From Iris pallida (taxonomy: Eukaryota > Streptophyta > Magnoliopsida > Asparagales > Iridaceae): DNA of 64,000 nt. The stretch covers positions 3,542,690 to 3,606,689 of the forward strand of contig JANAVB010010791.1 in the NCBI GenBank assembly GCA_029216955.1, read 5' to 3'. Each line of letters opens with the position of its first letter. Positions within the stretch are counted from its first letter, which is position 1. This document shows, piece after piece, positions 56,489 through 64,000 of the stretch. Both the position numbers and the translations under genes were made by a program. The notes under the pieces were generated by a model, which saw only the letters and a program-made list of their open reading frames with translations, was not told the origin of the DNA and made no database searches.

Positions 56489-57150
56489 GGTAGGAATTCC
56501 CACTTGGATAAGGATTTGGATGATTCAAATCCCGTTAGATAATTCATCGATTTAATTAAATCAATCCAATAATTTCAAATCCAAATCTAAATAAATTTAA
56601 ATATAATTAAATCACACACTTTAGTTTAAAATCAAATAAGATAAATTAACTTTTAAATATAGATATTAATTTAACTATTTAAATAAATCCATAAAATCAA
56701 ATCAAGATTTAAATTGCCACAATAATTTCAAAATATGTTTTCCAAAATATTAATAATAATAATTTTGAAAATTACATTATTATTTAAAAATAAACTAATA
56801 AATAATTACGAAATATATATGTATGCACAAATAATCTTTACATAAATATACTTTTCTAGTATACCATATAAGAATATTATTTATTATTATGACTGCATAA
56901 ATGAAAGGCTTTTCATAAATAAAATCATAAACATGGAAGTTTGGTACGATAGCTAAAAATAATTATTATATATATTATTTTGAAAAAAATAGAAAAAATA
57001 TTTTTGTAAAAATATGTACGCTCGCACATATTCGTACACGTCGATCAATTACGAAAAAACTAAATTTTGCGCACGACGTACAATACATAAATAAAAAATA
57101 AATACCAAATTTAAAAAAATATAGTAGAAATTTAGGGGTTTTACAGCCAA

Positions 57151-58200
57151 TAAAGAGATGGATGATCCTGGCACCCTGGGATATGTGTGGGTCGCTTCCA
57201 GACCGTAAGGCGCAGCCAAGAGATGAATCTGTTGTCCATTGGCCGCAGGTTGGTTATGGTGGGTAATATGCCTCAAATTGCGCTCTATATCTTGCGCATA
57301 GATCAGCATAGTCTGAGACGCGTAATGGGGATCGACGTCCAGCATGTACTGGGATACGACAGAGACGGTGAGAAAGGGATCTCCTGATAAGCTCCCCGCT
57401 GGGGGGTTCCGGGGTGCGCCAAGCTGTAGAGGCCCAGGTTAAGCCAACAAAGGCAGCACAGGTGGTGCCAAACCCGGTTGCGCCAAAGGAGGCATCGCAG
57501 GTTGCACCAAACCCAATTTTGCCACCATACCCAGGTTGGAGCCCAGCTGCGGGGACCCGGGTTGCGCTAACAAAGCCCGAGGAGGTTGCGCCAATCCCGA
57601 ATACGCCAAAGCTGGCTGGGGTGGGTACGCCAACAGTGCCTAAGGTGGAAGCGCAGGTTGCGCAGAGCCCTGGGAAGCGTCCAGCCGCGGGGACCCGGAT
57701 AGCGCAGGTTGCACGAGATCCGCTTGAGCCTGAGCTGGGCGGCCAGGTTACGCTAAAAAGGCCATAGGTGGCTTCTCAGGTTGCACGGCAACATAGGTTG
57801 CGCCAACCACATCAGAGGATTTCAAATTCGAAAACCTGGGGGGAAATACAGGATTTGAATTCGAATTGGAGGAAGGTGAGCGGGAAAGATGGGAAGGGAG
57901 GTAGAGGGGGGAGGAGCCATTGACGGACCAGAGGCCACATCCGGCAGCGTCGGAGAGGAACATAACGTCAGTTATCTCCCCGAGGTCGTCGTGGCCCGAC
58001 GTACGGCCGGAGAGGGGGTAGGAGCCCCTAAGCTCGACCATAGCCAGCTGGTCGGAGGACCAAGCCAAGGTCGGGCGGAGGCGACGAGCACAATCAGGGG
58101 GTTCGCCGGAGCCAGAAATCTCGCCCAAAACGGCTAGGTCAGGGATAGGAGAGAGTTCTAGAAGTCCGTCTGGCCGTGCGAACAAAAGGATCTTTTCTTG
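57151..58200 (-). pseudogene. LINE copy A: ORF1 N-terminal part
   Basis: A frame from about 58224 to 57748 (LSPIPDLAVLGEISGSGEPP, SGRTSGHDDLGEITDVMFL, RFSNLKSSDVVGATYV) is followed, after a stop, by Ala/Gln/Pro-rich repeats (LAQPG types) at 57730-57410. I read it as the 5' part of LINE copy A because it continues the segment cut off at 53204 by solo LTR 2. The 5' border with LINE copy B near 58200 is approximate. The DUF4283 part follows at 53136-52590. Confidence 0.5.
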
Positions 58201-58205
58201 CGGCA

Positions 58206-61200
58206 CTATCGAATGGTCTCCCAATTTAGCTGGTCCACGGAGTACTGGTGGCCTTCACATCTCGCCTTGTTACAATTCTTCCAAATAACCCACGTTGCGG
58301 CTGCTGCTACGATCTGGTGGCCATGGGACACGGAAACCCAGGCCGCTACGAGGTCGTAGAAGTACCCACCCCCTTGGGCCATTCTGCAGTGCTGGAAAAG
58401 TACTCTCCAGACCTTGACAGGTAGGTCCCCTTGACAGAAGATGTGGTCAAAAGTTTCCGATTGACGATCAGAGCAGCGTGTGCACGCGAACGCTAGGCTG
58501 AACCCAATAGTGTTGAGAATATCATCGGTGGGCAGGATCTTTCGAAGGGCTCTCCAATTGTGGAAGGACCACTTCTTGGGGATGCAAGTCTGCCAGAAGG
58601 GTGCAATGGTAGGAGAAGGCGCCGCAGGTCCCTGGACCACTCTTCTGGCTGATCTGATTGAGGAGGATCTTGTAGCTTCGACTGACCACCGAAGCTCATC
58701 TGTGACAGAGCCGATCGTCGATTCGCAGCGACATATGCGCTCTACTGCCTCAGGCCCGGCCCAATCTCGGACCTTGTTCCAATTCCAATTATTATCAGTA
58801 GGGTCCCACAAGTAGTTGATATTGCAGTTCCTAGGGGCTGCTGAAAGGTTGGAAAGCAAGGTGTCTCCAACCCAACGTTCTAGAAATGACGAAGAATCGT
58901 CGTCGCCCACCTGGAGGCGCATCATGGGTTCGGCAAGAGAACGCTAGATAAGAATGCGTCGCCAAACCGCAAAGGATTTGCTGTTAGAGATGGCCATCGA
59001 TGGATGGATGTGCTTGAGGTATCTGGCCTTTATGAACCTGGTCCATAAGTTCATGAACCTGGTATTTGGTGAATCCCAGGCCCCCTCCCCGGTAGGACGT
59101 GCCATGGTATCCCAACTAGCCCAATGATGCTTGTCGTTGCCGCCGCTGTGCCCCCATAGGAAGTTGCTAAAGATGCTTTCGATCGAAGAGAGCACTTTTT
59201 TGGTGGGGAAACAAGCATCCAGGGTGTATATGGCTATGGAGGTGATGACATGTTTGATGAGGATCATATTGCCACCTGGGGATAGGGTAGCGTTATGCCA
59301 TCCCTCGAGTTTTTTCCTGATACGGTTGATCAGCTCCTCAAAAAAGTCGGCGTTAGATTTTTCGTACACGAGGAGACACCCTAGGTAGTGGAACGGGGGA
59401 TGCTTGATGAAGAAGGAGGTGGTGTTGGAGAGGCTAGCCACGTGCTCTCTCTTGATATTGTGGTGGGCGTAGATAATACTTTTATCTGGGTTGACCTTCT
59501 GGCCAGAGCACCTGGCGTATCTCTGAAGCGTATTGTGGACTACATCCACCGAACCGACGTTCCCGGAAGAGAAAATGAGGATATCGTCTATGAATGCCAG
59601 GTGGGTGATGATCGGACAGTCGCTAGCGGTATGATAGTGCTGGAAGTTAGGAGTTCAAGCCATCTTATTAAGGTTTCTGCTCAAGGCATCTGCCGCTATG
59701 ATGAAGATGGTGGAAGATAGAGGATCTCCTTGCCTGACCCCGCGACTCGATTTGAAGAAGCCGTCGGCCTGACCGTTGATAACTGTTGAAAACTATGAGT
59801 TATTGATCAATCTCCACACGATGTTGGTCAATTTTTAAAAAATCTGAAAGCTCTGAAGACCCAAATCATGAATTGCCAATCCAGCCTGTCGTAAGCTTTC
59901 TCCATGTCCAATTTGATAGCTATGTTGTCCCCTCTTGCTGTGAGTTTCATGCAGGGGATTAACTCTTGGGCCAATATGATATTATCCTGGATATTTCTAC
60001 CCCGGACAAAGCCACTCTGCTCCTCAGAGATGATCTTGGGTAGAAGACATGATATGCAGGAGGCGATGATCTTGGATATGATCTTGTTGGTGAAGGTACA
60101 AAAGACTGATGGGACAAAAGTTGCGGAATGTCTCCGGGTTATCTTTCTTCGAGATGAGGATCAGATTGGTGCTCGAGATGGAAATGGGGTAAGTAGCTCC
60201 CTGGAAGAAAGTAGAGACCACTTTATGGATATCCACCTTGATAATATCCCAGCATGTGCAAAAAAAATACCCCTAAAAACCCGTCTGGTCCGGGTGCACT
60301 GTGTTCGTCAAAGGCCCAGACGGCGTCTTTCACCTCTTGCTCGGAAGGAGGTTGGTCTAACTGGATGTTGTCGGTGTCGCTAATAAGGTGGGGTATCTCA
60401 TCCAGGAAGGTGTTGTCTCTGAGAACCGTTTATTTGGAGAATAACTAGGAATAAAACTTTGCAGCCGCCACTTGGATACCCCTTTGATAGTTGATGATGT
60501 TTCTGGTTTCGTCGGCTATCTGGTGGAGGGTAAGTTTCTGTCTGCGACCATTGATGCAGGCGTGGAAGTAGCTCGAGTTTTTGCCCCCCTCGCTGTTCCA
60601 TTTAAGCCTCGCTTTCTGCTTCCAAAAATCTGTCTCAACTTTCAGCCAGAATTTAAGGATAGCTTTGGTGAGGTTAAGGGCGTTCCTGGCAGCAGGCGAT
60701 CGGTCGGTTACGAACCTGACTTCGGCATGGGCTACGTCATCCTCAGCCTCACGAATGGCCTAAAAAATGTCCTCGTATGCCTGCTTGCTCCAGACCGCAA
60801 CGACTTTCCTCATGGCCTTTAGCTTGTTGGCCACGCTAGTGAGAGGTTCGGAGGAGTCCGTGCGGTTCCAAGCTTTCATAACGACGCCCTTGAATTGGGG
60901 GTGCTCGCTCCAGAAGTCTAGGAAGCGGAAACTCTTTTGGGTCTGGCCAGATATGCTAGTAATTCTAACTAGCAGGGGGTATGGTCGGATTCTGTGGAAT
61001 TGAGGTGAGAGAGCTTAGAGGTGGTACCCATTCCGTTCTAGTGGGCGTTCGTTAGGGCCCTGTCAAGGCAGGAGTATTGTCGGTGGTTGCCTTCCTGCCT
61101 GTTGTACCAGGTGAAGGCATTATCGGTGAACGGAAGGAGGAAGAGGTGGGAGTTAAAGATGAAGTTGTTAAAATCTTGCATGGCCGAATGAGGGGGAGGG

Positions 61201-61646
61201 CAGTCGCCAGTCTTCTCTTCTGTGCATGTGATAGCGTTAAAGTCCCTAATACAAATCCAAGGGAGGTTAAAGTAGTGAAGGTGGATGTCCTGAAGGTCAT
61301 TCCAGAGGTGTTTGCGATCAACGATGTCACAACTGCCATGAACCGCAGACAGGATAGCGCGCTTGGGGATCAAAGGGTTTTTCATCCAGCAAAAGAGGGC
61401 CCTCCTGGAGTCCTGAATGACTCCGATCTTGAAGTCCTGCTAGCAGAGGATCCAAATGTCGTGTCTTCCGGCAATGGCCGTAGGAAAGCCTAACTACAGT
61501 TGAATGGATTTGAGTCTCTTGTGGGGGATTTTAGGTTCAAAGATGATAAAGATGTCAATCTTGTGAGTCTTCTTGAGACTGGTTATTCTTCTATTGGTTG
61601 GTTTGTTCGCCAGACCATGAACATTCCTGGAGAGGATGTTCAACAT
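58206..61646 (-). pseudogene. LINE copy B ORF2: endonuclease, RT, zf-RVT
   Basis: Start at the ATG 61646-61644 (MLNILSRNVHGLANKP). The endonuclease/exonuclease/phosphatase-type domain runs to about 61038 (PWICIRDFNAITCTEEKTGD, FTWYNRQ). RT in broken frames: EVKDAVWAFDEHSAPGPDGF near 60320, FVRGRNIQDNIILAQE near 60000, LDMEKAYDRLDW near 59900, then KLEGWHNATLSPGGNMILIK (59290) and FSNFLWGH. The zf-RVT domain (58925-58206) has KWSFHNWRALRKILPT and CSDRQSETFDHIFC. At least four frameshifts and many stops make it inactive. In life it nicks the target DNA and copies LINE RNA in place. Confidence 0.83.
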
Positions 61647-61649
61647 TAA

Positions 61650-62455
61650 TGGAGCTGTGGGGGGGTTTGTTTGTCTGCTTGGCTGCGGACCTGGTGCGCA
61701 TGGACAGGGACTCTGCGACTTCTTTCTTTTCTGATTTGCTGGTTATGGTGGTAGCCTCTTCCGTCTTCGAGGTGGATGTGCCGAGGATGGAATCCTCGGG
61801 AGGGTTGAGGAGGGTGTCTTCAGAGGGTTCGACCAATTCTCCTGCGAAGTCCAGGATGGGTTCCTTAGGAGGGATGAGAAGGGTATCGTCAGTGTTACCG
61901 ATCTGGTCTCCTTCCGACTGAAGGAGGAATCCTGCGGCGAGGACCTGTAGTCCTCTAAGGGCCTTCTCAGTCCCTAGAATAGCAAGGGAATCTTCGACGG
62001 CGACTCCGTGGGAGGGATGAACGGCGGAGGGGTGGTCTATGGCATGTCGAAGTTCCTAGAGGGTCTCCTCTACAGCCTCCGGAGGGGTCGCTAATGTCCT
62101 CAGAGTCCGGCTCGGGGGCCACGAAAGAGTCTTCAATAAGAGCAATCTCCTGGGAGGGGTCGGTCGCTTCCGAGACGAGGGCGTTAAACTGGTTGGAAAG
62201 GGGTAGTGTTGGAGGGTGGTAGGGGACCACCGCTTTATCCGGGGAGGTGCCTCTGCCTATTTAGCATTCGCTGGAGTGAAATCTGGTGTAGGAGTTCGGT
62301 AGTGGATGCAGGAGGGATTGGTAAAGCGACTGATACTTACCCCTATTGGGGTGAGATTCTTTCCATGCAGGTTTCATCTTAAGCTCTGGATGAAGACAGA
62401 AACAGTGCTTTGAGAGGTGACCGCACAAATGGTAGTGTGAGTGTTTGCCATAAAA
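61650..62455 (-). pseudogene. LINE copy B ORF1, C-terminal remnant
   Basis: Starts in the zinc knuckle (HYHLCGHLSKHC at about 62450-62410) and continues with an acidic, Ser/Pro-rich tail in several frames. ORF1 proteins of plant L1 elements bind RNA through DUF4283 and the knuckle. The DUF4283 part is absent here. Confidence 0.6.
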
Positions 62456-62705
62456 AAATTAAGACAGGTATTACAGGAACACTGAAATTGATTGCAAACT
62501 CGCTTGTACAAAAAAAGCCTAGAAAGAAATCCTAGGAAACAATCTAAGTACAATTGTTTAGTTTTCATTCTGGAGGGTGTCGGTAGAGGCTCGGGAAAGT
62601 GTTATCAACTCTGCCTTACTCCTTGAACTATCTGACGCAGTAATTAGCTCTTGAAGAAATTGCTTTTCGAAGGTTGCCAGCCTTTTGTAGGGGTGTGGCA
62701 CCCTG

Positions 62706-62715
62706 CTATTTATAG
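62706..62715 (-). promoter_or_regulatory. TATA box of the right-end LTR-like region
   Basis: Minus-strand CTATAAATAG, the same ten bases as at 14607-14616. Confidence 0.5.
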
Positions 62716-63040
62716 TAGTATGTATGTTGAGCCACATAGATAGCCTGTGGCCACGTGGCTAATTACCACGTGAAGACCCGCTCTTTGGCCGCCATCTGTC
62801 GATTTGTTAGGATTTTGCTGCTGCAAATCTGGGTAGTTAAGACTTGGTCAGCCTGCCACGTGTCCTGTCATAGGAATCATTTTGAGCCGCATGAGTCTCT
62901 CAGTTTCGACCATGTGGGACCGCATGAGACTCATGCGGCTAAGTCTTCTTTAGCCTACATATAGCTTAAGGATTTAAGCCGCATAGATTCTGTATCTTGG
63001 CCGCGTAAAGCTCATGCGGCTTGGGTCACAGTCACCCTTG

Positions 63041-63092
63041 GCCGCATAAAGTTCGGAGAATTTGGGGCCGCATAAAGTTCGGAGAATTTGGG
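63041..63092. repeat. 26-bp tandem duplication
   Basis: Two identical adjacent copies beginning GCCGCATAAAGTTCGG, in the GCCGCAT-rich region. Confidence 0.95.
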
Positions 63093-64000
63093 GCCGCATA
63101 TGTTTGATCCACATAAGGTTCATGCGGCTTAGGTGACACTCCTTCTGGCCGTATTAAAGTGTATGAACCCTACTTTTTGGTGACGTCTCACGTATTATCT
63201 TTTTATTAATGTGTCAGTGCTGTCTTTTTTGTCAGTTTTGACAGAACTTGTCAGCTTTATCAGACAAACTGATCCTCTTGGCCGCATATCTTTCTTCTGC
63301 AGCAAGTTGTCGACGGGGCGCATAAGGTACTGAATCTGTCATACGGCTTTCCTTTATGCGGACCTTGTAGAAGCATAGAAAATACTAAAGAAATTGACTC
63401 ATGCGGCCAAGAAAGACCCATGCGGCTCAGAAAACGCATGCGGCTCAGGGAGTCATGCGGCATAAGGAGCTATGCGGCCGGAGGCATTCCATGCGGCTCA
63501 GAAGACATATGGCGTGACAGTGCTCCCCTACGATCCACGCTGCATTAATTGCTGTGACGGCTGACCCCTCTGAAAAGTTGACAGACCTGACACCAAAGCA
63601 GGTAATTATGACTCTGTCATGATGATGAATCTCTAGGGAAGAGAAAGAAATCTCTGACACGATCCCCCGAGAGCAACAAAATGCCACGTGGCCCTGCCAC
63701 GTGGGTGTGCTTATGCGGCTCGAAGTGAGGACTTCCCATACGGTTCAGAGTGAAGCTGTCCTATGCGGCTCGAGTGGAATCATCCCTATGCGGCTCAAGA
63801 AGATCATGCCCATGCGGCTCAAGCAGACACACCATTATGCGGTTCATGCGGCTCATCATATGGTTCAGAAGTCTGAAGGAGGGGGCCACTGCCCAGACAG
63901 CCCTAACACGTGTCCCAAGTCTTATGCGGCCCAAAATTCATGCGGCCTAAATCTCATGCGGCCCAATCTGCATGCGGTTCCAGTCCCACCATTGACTCTT

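Larger units (their letters stand above)
53209..57145 (-). mobile_element. Solo LTR 2, 3937 bp
   Basis: Minus strand starts TGTAAAACCCC and ends GGGGCGTTATA, the expected final CA having become TA. It is flanked by GCCAA (53204-53208, 57146-57150). It shares organisation with solo LTR 1 (TATA, GTGTCC-rich block, GACACATAAT box) but is diverged, so it is a related family. No internal region. A 303-codon frame on the minus strand (56349-55438) is Pro/Thr/Ser-rich low complexity opposite a G-rich strand, and I do not call it a gene. Confidence 0.9.
58206..62455 (-). mobile_element. LINE copy B (L1 type), 5' truncated
   Basis: ORF1 C-terminus, then endonuclease, reverse transcriptase and a zf-RVT domain in L1 order on the minus strand. 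Homology to LINE copy A ends at about 62455 inside the ORF1 zinc knuckle, next to an A-rich stretch, a usual result of incomplete reverse transcription. The 3' UTR and poly(A) are missing because the copy ends near 58206 against copy A. Confidence 0.85.
62456..64000 (-). mobile_element. LTR-like region of a second Tat-type element
   Basis: No gene is seen. A minus-strand TATA box (62706-62715) separates a 250-bp A-rich side (62456-62700) from more than 1.2 kb in which ATGCGGCT/AGCCGCAT motifs recur every 15-40 bases to the window end. The layout (motif-rich U3, TATA, short R/U5) copies that of the Tat LTR at 14400-15150, but with a different motif. Assignment to an LTR is inference; no border or coding part is in the window. 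Confidence 0.45.

Overview
The window is plant nuclear DNA made almost wholly of nested, decayed transposable elements. The evidence is a Tat-lineage Ty3/gypsy element with two RNase H domains, Tekay-like chromoviruses with long LTRs, an En/Spm (CACTA) transposon with GT-AG introns, L1-type LINEs with DUF4283 ORF1, and a plant mobile domain (PMD) gene. I see no ordinary single-copy host gene. The species cannot be named from this sequence. One 13-base N gap lies at 19572-19584.

Left block (1 to about 15150): a Tat-lineage retrotransposon on the minus strand. Gag, protease, RT, RNase H, archaeal-type RNase H and integrase run from 14350 down to 5502, broken by in-frame stops and one frameshift. 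Beyond the integrase, on the opposite strand, lie an intron-containing PMD gene (163-4367), a 29-bp minisatellite (4670-5010) and a small gene (5094-5417) with its own TATA box. This antisense module is the most unusual coding content here. From 15195 to 18115 is a plus-strand Ty3/gypsy relic with damaged catalytic residues, followed by an inverted LTR fragment (18116-20770).

Middle block (20771-46824): a CACTA transposon. Its tnp2-type transposase begins at 20838, is cut at 23029 and resumes at 42600. A second, spliced Transposase_24-type gene follows (44142-46067), and a CACTA terminus closes the block at 46824. The cut is made by a 19.57-kb LTR retrotransposon, element A (23030-42599, target duplication TGTTTC), which has gag but no pol (TR-GAG-like). 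Element A carries two insertions: a 1522-bp TG..CA element in its 5' LTR (25346-26867, duplication ACATG), and element B inside its gag (27674-38166, duplication GCCTC). Element B is a nearly complete chromovirus with gag, PR, RT, RH, INT and chromodomain, 2.8-kb and 2.7-kb LTRs, and only one stop plus a start-proximal frame problem.

Right block (46825-62455): LINE copy A (minus strand) is cut by the CACTA in ORF2 and by two very long solo LTRs in ORF1: 48002-52580 (4579 bp, duplication TCTTC) and 53209-57145 (3937 bp, duplication GCCAA). It abuts the ORF2 3' end of related LINE copy B (58206-62455), which is truncated in the ORF1 zinc knuckle. The last 1.5 kb (62456-64000) looks like an LTR of another Tat-like element, with a TATA box and a dense GCCGCAT motif upstream of it. 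This mirrors the TGCGCA-rich LTR at 14.4-15.15 kb.

Inferred order of events: LINE B, LINE A, CACTA in LINE A, element A in the CACTA transposase, then element B in element A. The two solo LTRs entered LINE A independently. Most premature stops can be reached from TGG, CAA, CAG or CGA by one C:G to T:A change, as expected for ageing of methylated DNA.
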